Assembly (NCBI GenBank): GCA_025200525.1
Contig: CM045763.1
Span: 92,361,044-92,425,043, forward strand
Length of the DNA: 64,000 nucleotides
Direction: 5' to 3'
Source of the DNA: Camellia lanceoleosa
Lineage: Eukaryota; Streptophyta; Magnoliopsida; Ericales; Theaceae
Below are positions 24,391 to 35,007 of the stretch, one piece after another (positions within the stretch are counted from its first letter, which is position 1; the number at the start of each line of letters is the position of its first letter). The position numbers and the translations under genes were made by a program. The notes under the pieces were generated by a model, which had not been told where the DNA came from, did no database searches, and saw only the letters and a program-made list of their open reading frames with translations.

Positions 24391-24494
24391 AGGGGGATTA
24401 GGGGGAGCCAAATTCGAGCTCTCAATCATTATTCTTAAATGGCCCATGTGTCAGCACAAAAGTTCCACATGCTACCCCATTAATGAAAAACTTA

Positions 24495-25005
24495 GGTAGC
24501 GTTTGGTAGATATTTGTAAATGTGATTTGAGAGTATGAGTTGTATTTTGAGTTTGTGTGTTGTGGAATTATGATTTGAGTGTAGAAAATTTGTTTGGTAA
24601 AGAGTTTTGAAAATAGTTTTGAAAAGAGTTTTGATTTGAATGGGAAATTGTTGATGTGATATTTGATATGTGATACAAAAATTTACAACTCATAACTAAA
24701 CATACAACTCAAAATTATTTTAAAGCACATAAAAAATTCAGAAAATATTTTTTTCGATTATAAATTAATTAACATATCAATTGTATAAAAATAAAAAAAA
24801 TGTCAACCGGCTGGTCAACCGGCCGGACGTTCGGTCGGACGACCCTAACGGAAAAAAAAAATTGCAGACAACGCGCAGAACAGACTCAGAAAAGACAGAG
24901 CTTTCGGCAGAGTTTTGGAAAATTAATTCCAAAACTCTTACCAAACATGGAGCTCAAACACACATGTAGAATCATGATTCCAAAGCACAACCAAACACAG
25001 CTCCC
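24495..25005. mobile_element. MITE-like element with GTTTGG termini
   Basis: It starts GGTAGCGTTTGGTAGA; the reverse complement of the end reads GGGAGCTGTGTTTGGTTG. Inner inverted or repeated GTTTGGTAA(A/G)AGTTTTGG motifs occur near both ends. No equal flanking duplication was found, so the boundaries are approximate. Confidence 0.55.
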
Positions 25006-26548
25006 AACATAATATTTCTTTTACAGAATTTAACTTTTTTTTTTATAATACAATTATTATATTTTAAAAATATTAATTTTTTAAAATTTCTCTTTGGTTG
25101 TACATTTTTTTAAAATATCAATTATTATAATTTTAATTTTTATTAGTAAATTCATATTATTTTATTCTTTAATTTTTGAAAACAGATAAATATTTTAAAA
25201 TAATACAAAATAGAATAAGGGTTAATATTTTGAGACAAAATGAGCAATTGGTCTAGGATGCATGACACCATGTTTCTAACCAATTATAAACTTTCATGTC
25301 CATTCATGTTTTTTAATCATTTAATACAAAATTATAAATCTCACCATCTTCAACAATTAGGACACATCTAAGACATCAGGTGACTATATCCAGAACAAAC
25401 GCATAACTTTTCCTATTATTGGTTTTTTTTCCCAAAATTAGACTATAGGAGGATTAATAATAATAATAATAATAATAATAACAATAATAATACAATATAT
25501 ATATTCTCCGAAAAAATTAATAATAAAAAAATGCTATTGGTCAAATGTTTTTTAGTTAATTTTATTTTTTATCTCTTAAATTATGACTTTTTTTTTTGTT
25601 ATAAATGTATATATATTTCATTTTAAAATGTTTAAAAGGTAGATAAATTGTTGCCAAATGTTGCAAAATTTATTTGTGATTTGTGTCCATCAATGAGGGG
25701 CGGATCAGCATTTACCGGTTCACCAAAATTGAATGGTCTGAACTAATCTGCTACATAATAGATAGTTTTAGTGGATGTATTTTTTTTAATCTACCTAAAT
25801 TTTGATAAACGGCGGATAGGGAACCACCTGATCCAACCCGATTCGTCAAGAATCCTAAGAAATAAGTTTATATATATATATATATACTTTTGTGTGTTAA
25901 AGAAGGGACATTTTATATAGTAATTCTATTTGTTATTTATGAAATTTGAAAGTTAGGCCTTTATTTTTATTTTAAAAAATTAACAATAAAATATTTTGAG
26001 TTCAAAATAGTAAAGAAATATTGAAAAATAGTTAAAGAAATAATAATTTGCATCTATCTGCCAACCCTTGCACGACTCACTCAATATACATCCGTTAATT
26101 AAGCGAACAGATGTATATTAATTTTTCTTAATGCACCTAAGTTTGAACAGATGTGGATAAGACGCCACCCAATTCACTAGCACCCCTACTTTTAACAAAG
26201 ATGAACAAATGTTCTGAATTGGATTTTATTTACAAATTTAGAGTTTAAATTACCAAAAAGTCAATCTTTCTCTCTATTTTTGTGCACGTCTTCTGTAAAA
26301 AAAAAAATTAAAAAGCTAATTAAAAAAATTAGTTCCTAATTTGTTATAAAACACTGGTTTTGTTTGGTTGATTTTGGGTAGTTTTTTTTTTTCCTTGTGA
26401 AATCAGAAACTTGTTTAATATAAATAAACACACAAAAAAAATGAAATTCATATGAAATATAAAAAATAATGAGTGCTTTTAAATTTTTTCATCAAACTAC
26501 TATTTAAAAAAAATTTAGAAAATAAATTCTCAAAATTTCACCAAAGGA
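25006..26548. other. AT-rich gene-free spacer
   Basis: Extremely AT-rich, with an (ATA/TAA)n microsatellite at about 25454-25491 and a TA run near 25871-25888. No gene or clear element was seen. Confidence 0.5.
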
Positions 26549-26553
26549 AACCT

Positions 26554-26901
26554 TGTAACGATCTTAGTTTTGCCACTTCGTTGAGTATGTCGGGGATCGA
26601 GTTGTCCTGGCCACCATGGGTCCAGGACGTATACTGGCGATCGAGCCGCCGGCCACCATGGGGTCTAGGGGCCCCTTGGCAGGTCCTAGGGTAGCGCCTT
26701 GGCGGGGTTGAAGGCAACGCCCCCGAAGCAAAAATACAAAATGAATTAGAATTTGCTTGTCCGCTCGAACGGCCGCTTATGTGCTTGAGCGGAGAATGTT
26801 TGGTTCCAGAAGTTTGACCTGTCTGCAAAAGTACTGAGAAGGTGTATTTGACGCTCGAGCGGGGCTTTTCACGCTCGAGCGGATCATGTATTATATCAGT
26901 T
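26554..26901 (+). repeat. truncated left LTR of the chromovirus-like element
   Basis: About 348 bp align with the start of the right LTR (shared TTTTGCCACTTC, GAGTATGTCGG and CATGTATTATATCAGTT). Similarity stops at 26901, where integrase coding sequence begins; TT at the junction is shared. Confidence 0.9.
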
Positions 26902-26903
26902 GA

Positions 26904-27925
26904 TAGTTGGGCTTTCTAGAAAACAACGAGGCAATGACGCCGTTTGGGTGATTGTTGATAGGTTGACTAAGTCTACCCATTTCATTCCGATGTGCACCAA
27001 CGAATCAGTTGAACGCTTGGCAAAGTTGTACATTAGAGAGACAGTTCGACTTCAGGGAGTCCTTGTGACTATTGTGTCAGATAAGGATCCTCGTTTTACT
27101 GCTCGGTTATGGCAAAGCCTTCAAGAGGCGTTGGGAACTAAGTTGACTCTTAGCACCGTTTATCATCCTCAAATTGATGGACAGTCGGAACGTACCATTC
27201 AGATTTTGGAGGACATGCTTACAGCTTGTGTTCTTGATTTTAAGGGCCTTGGGAAAGGCACTTACCATTGATTGAGTTTGCTTACAACAATAGTTACTAA
27301 GCTAGTATTGGGATGGCACCATTTGAGGCCTTGTATGGCCGACCTTGTAGATCACCGGTTTGTTGGGCCGAAATGGGTGATGCACCATTACTGGGTCCGA
27401 AAATTGTTAGAGAGACAACCGAGAAAGTTGTTCTCATTCGAAAGAGGTTAGCTACGGCCCAAAGCTGACAAAAGAGTTATGCCGATAAGAGGAAATGGCC
27501 TTTATCTTTTAAATTTGGTGACCTTGTGTTTCTAAAAATCTCACCAAGGCGGGGTTTGATGAGATTTGGTAAAAGTGGTAAATTATCTCCAAGGTTCATT
27601 GGGCCTTTTGAGATCTTAGAGCGAATTGGGGAAGTGACATACTGGTTAGCTTTACCGCCACAACTTTTGGGAGTTCACAACGTATTTCATATAGCTATGC
27701 TTAGGAAGTATGAACCTGACCTTCTCATGTGCTTGATTGGGCTAACTTGGAGGTAGATGAGGATGCCTCTTATGAAGAACAACGGTTCAAATATTAGATA
27801 TCCGGGAGCAAGTGCTACGAGGCAAAACTATACCGTTGGTAAAGGTGTTATGGAGACACCATGAGGTTGAAGAAGCGACGTGGGAACGGAAGACGGAAGT
27901 CCACTCCAAATATCCAGATTTATTT
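26904..27925 (+). pseudogene. Gypsy integrase core and chromodomain remnant
   Basis: 26904-27271 encodes the integrase core: VIVDRLTKSTHFIP (first Asp), VSDKDPRF (second Asp) and QIDGQSERTIQ (Glu). A frameshift follows near 27250 and a TAA near 27298. Homology continues with FAYNNSY, MAPFEALYGRPC and the C-terminal GPFEILERIG and VHNVFHIAMLRKY. A chromodomain-like tail is recognisable to about 27925 (VLWRHHEVEEATWERK) in another frame. Non-functional. Confidence 0.88.
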
Positions 27926-28235
27926 TAAAATTCTTATGTTGTTTTTCTTTGTAATATTCCCTAGAATTGAGGGAAACGTATTTAAAGTTGTTAACCACAT
28001 GTTGATATGTGCGTTGTTGTCTTAAGCATAAGGTTATTTAGAGTTGCCATTACTTTTTGAGAAATTTCATGTTTATGTGTATTTGGGAGGTTATTGTTAA
28101 TGAGATAACCATGGTGGAAATGGTAGAATTTGGTTGAGAGTTAGTATTGTGATTTGAAAATGAAATAACGTGGTTTTGATCGCTAGAAACCCTTTGTTTG
28201 GGTAGTTTGATTTGAAATTTCAAGAACGAAATTCT

Positions 28236-28249
28236 TTAGGGGGGAAGGT
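28236..28249 (+). other. polypurine tract of the chromovirus-like element
   Basis: AGGGGGGAAGG lies directly upstream of the right LTR start (TGTAGCGATCC at 28250). Confidence 0.75.
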
Positions 28250-28829
28250 TGTAGCGATCCCAATTTTGCCACTTCCTTGAGTATGTCGGAGATCGAGCTG
28301 CCCGGTCAGCTAATCGGGGTCTAAAGGGCAGCGCCCCTTGGTGGGGATCAAGCTGTCCAGTTAGCTCGCGGGAGTCCAAGGGGTTTTGCCCCTTGGCGGG
28401 TCCTAGGCGCCATTAGGTTGAGGCAACGCCCAAAAAAAATGCAAAATGCATTAGAAGTTGCTTGTTCGCTCGAGCGTCCGTTTATGTGCTCGAGCGGAGA
28501 ATGTTTGGTTCCAGAAGTTTGATCTGTCTGCAAAAGTACTAGGAAGGTGTATTTGACGCTCGAACGGGACTTTTCACGCTCGAGCAGACCATGTATTATA
28601 TCAGTTCGTGAATCTGATATTTCAGATCACTTTTGTATATCTCTCTCTCTAAAAACATTTCCTCTCCCTTCTCTCTATATTTCCCTACGCCAAATTAGAT
28701 CAAAATCTTGATTTCTCAAGAACCATTAGAGTTCTGCCATAGGTTCTTCATTAAAGTTGGTTAACTTCTCGAGGGTTTCGTTGTGTGCGGTGAAGATCGA
28801 GTTTCGACACTGTGAATTTTGGGGGTTTC

Positions 28830-30477
28830 TGTCACAACCCGCTCCCCGTACCCAAGGGTTAAGCATCGTGATGACCAGTAACTGAAGTTATCTCCGGCCA
28901 ATTTTTGGACAAATTAATAAACGCGAGCGGAAGTAATATTTAAATAAGGATACCAAAATAATCATTGGAGGTTCTATTTTTATTACAAATTTTATTGACC
29001 AAAAAGGCCGATATTTACATAAAAAATATTATAAAAGTGTTGTGTGTGTCTATTCCGCAGCCTCGCATCTAAGACTTTCCAAAAGCTATTTCCCGAAAAT
29101 TGGTAAACAACTATAAGCACATGGCAGAGTGAGAAATATTATACCAAGAGTATAAAGGGACACAAAATAACCACGGATAGTTAGGCAAAAACATTTACAT
29201 AACTCAATTTGGTGAATAAATCATTGGTAAACAAATCATTTAAGTGGCAGAAATTGAAATACAAAAATTATGTAAATAAATAACCATAATCACGGTACAG
29301 AACAGAACATAGGTCATAAAAGTGACAGTCAAAACAGAGGTACGGATTCAAGAGGTGGCTCGTACGGATTCTAGAGGTGGCTCCCACAATAGTGTAACAT
29401 TTAACTTCGCATACCACTTTGCTCCACACAGAACAGAGGTACGGATTCAAGAGGTGGCTCGTACGGATTCTAAAGGTGGCTCCCACAATAGTGTAACATT
29501 TAACTTCGCACAACACTTTGCTTCGCACAGAACAGAGGTACGGATTCAAGAGGTGGCTCGTACAGATTCTAGAGGTAGCTCCCACAATAGTGTAGCACTT
29601 AGCTCCGCGTAGCACTTTGCTCCACACAGAACAGAGGTCAATGGATTCATAACAGACAGAGGGCCACAAAGTGGTCAAACAGAAGCCAATAGTTATTTAA
29701 GTCTCCCAAGGCATGGGACTCCCGTGGTGGTACTTACAAAACATAATTGTATATAAGCTCATAGTCAAATATTCTTTAAAATATAAACAAACATATCCAT
29801 GGGTTTCCTTTTAAGCAAATAGGGTTCAGAAAATAATCCACGTAACTGAAATAATATAGTTTATAATAATTTATAAAACATAAATTGTATAAAATAAACT
29901 ATGGTAAGTTAAAACATACGTAAAATATATTTTGGTAACTCAAGGTATAATATAACTCACCTTAACTTTAATACCTCACTATTTCTTTCCACTATCAAGG
30001 ACCCTCTTAACTTCCACTAGTCTTTCTTCCTTTCTTTCTTCCTCTTTCTTTTCTTTTCTTTCTTTCCTTTCCTTTCCTTTTTTCTTTCTTTTCTTCTCCA
30101 AGTGAAACGCCTCCCTATTTATAGGGAGGTGAGCCCCGTCCGCGGCCAACACGTGGCTACGCGTCTCTTTCCCTAAGATTCAATTCATAATTATATAGAT
30201 TCATTCTTATCCTTAATAGATATTTAAGATAATTACATTTTGGCCCAATATTTTAATATAATTATATAAATAATTTAATTCCTAATTAAATTACACTTTA
30301 TCATATACCAATGGTAAATTAATTATTTATTTATATTTTGATCTCTAAACTTTTAATAATTATATTATTTTACAAAATTACACATAATAATATATAATAA
30401 ATTATATATTTTCCTAACTGAGATTAAATAATATTAGTATAATTTCTACAGAATAATTAAAAATTTGGGTTGTTACA
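28830..30477 (-). repeat. left LTR of the nested element, with tandem expansion
   Basis: 1,648 bp, starting TGTCACAACCCGCTCCCC and ending GGGTTGTTACA on the plus strand. It is about 205 bp longer than its partner because a 99-bp unit is present three times. Confidence 0.9.
29335..29631. repeat. three-copy 99-bp tandem repeat inside the LTR
   Basis: Units start CAGAGGTACGGATTCAAGAG at 29335, 29434 and 29533. Each unit contains the half-repeat (T)ACGGATTC(A/T)A(G/A)AGGTGGCT twice. The partner LTR has a single copy near 31675-31755. The open frames across it are by-products of the repeat. Confidence 0.88.
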
Positions 30478-31158
30478 ATCTTCCCTCATTTTAAAATTTC
30501 GTCCTCGAAATTTGTCATATGTAAGCTATCTGCTGCGCACTGTGATAAATATATATTAGTTGATTAATCTGATAGAAAATACTACTTCAAAAAAAAATTT
30601 TACCAAAAATAACTCGCTATCTAGTTGTCAAAAATTGTTTTGAGCCAAAATAAGAAATAATGAGCGACTTTAAAAACTTTTCACTCGTTTTGTTTACGAT
30701 AAAAATAAATAAAAATGAGAACACAATGACAGAATTATATACAAGAATTGAAAATTTTGAGATGAACTTTTCATTGATGGGAAATAGTTTCAAAATTAGT
30801 ATCTTTGTAATTTGAACCCACTTTTAAAAAAAAATCAAAATAAATTTTTTTTGTGAATACTGAACTGAAAATTATATGTATTTAATTATATTATAATTTT
30901 GGTGGGTGATTGAGCCCGATATCCTTCTTTTCGTGTCCTTCTTTTATTATATTATATCTAATATCCTTCACAAATTCGGCACACTAAAAAAAAATTATTA
31001 TATATATATAATCATATAAAATTATAATATAATTAAATCGACTAACAAAATATAATATTTAGATACTAATTACCCGTCATCCCACTTCTTAAGTATGCAT
31101 ATAGCCTATGCTCCAATGATGATTTTTTTTTTTAATAAACCGTTGCTCTGATACCATT

Positions 31159-32601
31159 TGTCACGACCCGCTCCCCGTACCCAAGGGTTAAGCATCGTGA
31201 TGGCCAGTAACTGAAGTTACCTCCGGCCAATTCTTAGACAAATTAATAAACGCGAACGGAAGTAATATTTAAATAAGGGTACCAAAATAATCATTGAAGG
31301 TTATATTTTTATTACAAAATTTATTGACTAAAAAGGCCGATATTTACATAAAAAAATATCATAAAAGTATTGTGTGTGTCTATTCTGCAACCTCACATCT
31401 AAGACTTTCCAAAAGCTATTTCCTGAAAATTGGTAAACAACTATAAGCACATGGCAAAGTGATAAATATTATACCAAGAGTATAAGGGACACGAAATAAC
31501 CATGGATAGTTAGTTAGGCCAAAACATTTACATAACTCAATTTGGTGAATAAATCATTGGTAAACAAATCATTTAGGTGACAGAAACTGAAATACTGAAA
31601 TTATGTAAATAAATAACCATAACCACGGTACAGAACATAACAGAACAGAAGTCACAGAAGTGATAGTCATGACAGAGGTATGGATTCAAGAGGTGGCTCG
31701 TACGGATTCTAGAGGTGGCTCTCACAACAGTGTAGCACTTAGCTCCGCACAGAACAGAGGTCAATGGATCCATGACAAACAGAGGACCACAAAGTGGTCA
31801 AATAGAGGCCAATGGCTATTTAAGTCCCCCAAGGTGTGGAACTCCCGTGGTGGTACTTACAAAATATAATTGTTTATAAGATTATAGTCAAATATTCTTT
31901 AAAATATAAACAAACTTATCCATAGGTTTCACTTTAGCAAATAGGGTTCAGAAAATAATCTACGTAACTGAAATATTAATATAGTTTATAATAATTTATA
32001 AAACATAACTTGTATAAAACAAACCATGGTAAGTTAAAATATACATAAAATACTTTATGGTAACTCAAGGTATAACATAACTCACCTTAACTTTAATACC
32101 TCACTCTTTCTTTCTACTATCAAGGACCCTCTTAACTTCCACTATTCTTTCTTCTTTTCTCTCTTCCTCTTTCTTTCTTTCTTTCCTTTCCTTTCCTTTC
32201 CTTTCTTCTTTCTTTTCTTCTCTAGATGAAACACCTCCCTACTTATAGGGAGGTAAGCCCCGTCTGCGGCCAACACGTGGCTACGCGTCTCTTTCCCTAA
32301 GATTTAATTCATAATTATATAGATTCATTCTTATCCTTAATAGATATTTAAGATAATTACACTTTGGCCCAATATTTTAATATAATTATATAAATAATTT
32401 AATTCCTAATTAAATTACATTTTATCGTATATCAACGGTAAATTAATTATTTATTTATATTTTAATCCCTAAACTTTTAATAATTATATTATTTTACAAA
32501 ATTACACATAATAATATATAATAAATTATATAATTTCCTAACTGAGATTAAATAATATTAGTATAATTTCTACAGAATAATTAAAAATCTGGGTTATTAC
32601 A
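31159..32601 (-). repeat. right LTR of the nested element
   Basis: 1,443 bp, starting TGTCACGACCCGCTCCCC and ending GGGTTATTACA. Differences from the left LTR are mainly transitions plus the missing tandem units. Confidence 0.9.
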
Positions 32602-34214
32602 GTTTCATCTTATTTCTTCTTCAGAACTTGAGGTAGGGATTTTCTTAGAGTTACATATACATATATATATATATATATACAAGATCTATATGATTTTCGA
32701 AATTATCTTTCAGTAGTTTTGAAAATTGATTGTTGATTCAAGAAGTTGAGCAATTTTGAAAGTGGGTTTGTCTCTTATTCTTTTAGAATGATCTTATGGG
32801 TTTTGATCTTCGTTGATTGAAGAAAAGATGATTTTTGAAAATTTTCTTTCAAAAGATTTGAGTTGTATAGTTTTGGTGAGAAAACGTAGAATTTGGAATT
32901 TTTTTTAAAAGAGACTAAAAATCCATGAACGATATTGTTATATTTATTTTGTGTGTCAAAATAAATGGATGTTTAGAAAATTTCTTATTTATATTCATAT
33001 AAATGATGAATTTCCGGGAATATGAGAATTGTTGTTCATTTTGGAAATTATTGTTCAAAACGTTGAAACAGTCTTGAAATAACTAATTGTTGAGGATACT
33101 TGAGAAGAGGGAATTGTGTGATTCCGTGGATGATGATTTGGAATAAAAGTATTTATATTCATCTTGTGAAATTGGCATATCAATTCATTTGATTACATTA
33201 AACTTTGTAAGTTGATTTAAAAACTTGCATTAAGAAAAGAATGTTGAGAAACAAGTTTTTATGGAATGGTTTTGGGGTAAATACGTTGATAAGCCTTGAT
33301 AGGTAGTGTAGATGATATTGAATAAATTGGCCTGAGAGTCTGGGGTGAAAGACCGAAAACCTGCGTGGATAAGTGTCGAGCCTTTCGGTTAATACTGGTA
33401 AAAATGACAAATTGGTAGTACTTTTATAGTCTACTTATAGACACCGACCTAGGGATTATCAGAGTCATATTTACCGCTCTTGAAATGAATTGTTAAATTT
33501 TAAAGAATTGAAATTACATGACATCATTGAGCATGATGGCTTTAAAAGATAAAGATGTGATTTTCTTTCAAAAAGGCATAGCCTGGCATGTGCATTTTAT
33601 CTTTTGAGATTTGTATAAAATGTATATACTTTGTTAAAGATTTCCTACTGGGCTTTATGCACACCCTAAGAGATTTTTGTGCAGGAAAATATGTGGTGAT
33701 CCCACCCAACTATGGGCGTGGAAGTATGTGTGTTGGGAGTACAATACTCTCATTTTGTTGTGACTTTGTGTGTAAGCCAAGGGTTGTGTTTGTGTGGGTT
33801 TGAATAACCGTTTTGTGCGACCAAGCTCAAGCTTTGGAAACTTATAAACCCTTGGAGGTATTTATTTGTTTATTTACTTGTTGCTGGATTAATGTATTGT
33901 TACATGAAAAACTATTGTGTCATATAATGTAAGTTTGGAGATTTATTTTTGGTTTTCCTTGAAAGAGCCATGATTGTTGTATTATTATTTGGGCTAGAAA
34001 TTTGGAGCGTTACAAACCTAAAACATCTAGAGCCTACTTAGGGGTGGGCATCAGCCTGTTGGCCCACACAGCACGACCCTATTTTTTAGGATTTGAAAAA
34101 GTTGTTTTAGTTCATAGGCTAACATTTTCAGCCCAATATATTAATGGGCTGGATTTGAGATTTATATCTTCAACTCGACCCGGCCGATCCACTATTAAAT
34201 TAATTAATTATAAT

Positions 34215-34974
34215 TGTTGGCTACATATTTTGTAAAAGCCAATTATAATTCGACATGTGGCAGAATGAGGATATTATTGGAAGATGATTTTAATCTTAAA
34301 TCTCAATCATACACGTGGCAATAAATATTGGTTCTCAAGTGCTCTGAGTAGCACTAGATCAGTAATGAGATACAAGGTGACGTGGCTTCAACGGTTACCT
34401 ATATTCAAATTCAAATACAGGAGGGAAGTTCAACTGCAAGTGATGGCATAGTGGAACTATTTCTAAGGTAACATGATCAGCGATCATGGAGGAGCGCTCG
34501 ACGGTTCAAGTACAGTCAAGGTCATCTCTAACAAGTATAAATAGCAAGGAAGTTCCCGAAAAGACCCCTGACTCGGATCATATAAAACCGGTTTTACTTC
34601 ATATTTTCCTTTCCGCTTTTACCTTTCTGTACTTTAAATACTTGTTCTTTAAATACCGCATTGTACTTCAATTCATAGGAGTAGTTTTCAAGTAGATTCA
34701 AGTAGACTATTGTCAGTAAACTTCCTCAAAATTTGAGTTTGGACTATTGTAAGTGTTTATGTTAATGAAATACTTCAATTGTTCTTCATATTAATTGTTA
34801 TTTCTCTTAATTTCTCCTAAAGTCAAGCCACCAAGAAAGTCCTCTTCATTGAGGCCGAAAGAACTAAAACATAGTCACCGATAATTGATTGGCAATTATA
34901 ATTTCAGAAGGATCGATTGATCCTTGTCGCACGCCATTTACAAATATACCCTTCGAAAAGCCAAAAAGCCAACA
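34215..34974 (+). repeat. 5' LTR of the Tat-like element
   Basis: Begins TGTTGGCTACATATTTTG and ends AAAAGCCAAAAAGCCAACA. Contains CTATATTC near 34400 and TATAAATAGC near 34535; the latter is a good TATA box for the plus-strand transcript. Confidence 0.95.
34536..34545 (+). promoter_or_regulatory. candidate TATA box in the Tat-like LTR
   Basis: TATAAATAG is conserved in both LTRs (also near 49167-49175), consistent with the core promoter of the genomic transcript. Confidence 0.55.
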
Positions 34975-34979
34975 TATAT

Positions 34980-35000
34980 TTTTGGCACGCCAATGGGACT
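34980..35000 (+). other. candidate primer-binding site of the Tat-like element
   Basis: TTGGCACGCCAATGGGACT begins a few bases after the 5' LTR. Similar TGGCACGCC(C)nGTGGGA strings follow the LTR in other plant Gypsy elements I know. The primer tRNA is not identified here. Confidence 0.55.
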
Positions 35001-35007
35001 AATTAAA

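Larger units (their letters stand above)
23964..24421. mobile_element. unclassified terminal-inverted-repeat element with GC-rich core
   Basis: The left arm GAGCTCGAAAACGAGCTCCC and the reverse complement of the right arm, GAGCTCGAATTTGGCTCCCC, both continue into CCTAATCCCC, about 29 bp of imperfect inversion. The core is GC-rich and strongly purine/pyrimidine biased, with a (CT)n tract at 24246-24285. No transposase or clear target duplication was found. Confidence 0.65.
28830..32601 (-). mobile_element. non-autonomous Gypsy-like LTR element (LARD-like)
   Basis: Two large LTRs (28830-30477 and 31159-32601) flank only about 680 bp of AT-rich internal DNA with no coding capacity. On the minus strand the primer-binding site TGGTATCAGAGC (31145-31156) sits by the right LTR. 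The Gypsy-style end GAGGACGAAATTTTAAAATG followed by a purine tract sits by the left. The 5-bp duplication GTTTC (28825-28829 and 32602-32606) flanks it. It must be younger than the chromovirus-like LTR it interrupts and would need proteins supplied by another element. Confidence 0.9.
26554..34014 (+). mobile_element. chromovirus-like Ty3/Gypsy element with internal deletion and nested insertion
   Basis: The left LTR starts TGTAACGATC at 26554 and the right LTR ends GAGCGTTACA at 34014. Both are flanked by the 5-bp duplication AACCT (26549-26553 and 34015-34019). Only about 1.35 kb of internal sequence remains, covering integrase and a chromodomain-like tail. The LTR joins integrase directly at about 26901, so the primer site, gag, protease and RT are gone. 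A second element (28830-32601) is inserted in the right LTR. The roughly 2-kb LTR and chromodomain point to a Tekay/Del-type chromovirus. Confidence 0.9.
28250..34014 (+). repeat. right LTR of the chromovirus-like element, split by a nested element
   Basis: The LTR sequence runs 28250-28829 and resumes at 32607 to 34014. The gap is the nested element plus one target duplication. Once rejoined in thought, its length is about 1,988 bp. It contains a TA microsatellite at about 32652-32679. Confidence 0.85.

Noticed and set aside
23942..24499. Overlapping Arg/Ser-rich open frames on both strands
   Set aside because: Low-complexity GA/CT core of the inverted-repeat element; frames overlap on both strands and carry no recognisable domain.
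29268..29678. 136-codon frame and CRISPR-like regular repeat
   Set aside because: A 99-bp tandem repeat inside an LTR with no spacers; plant nuclear context rules out a CRISPR array.
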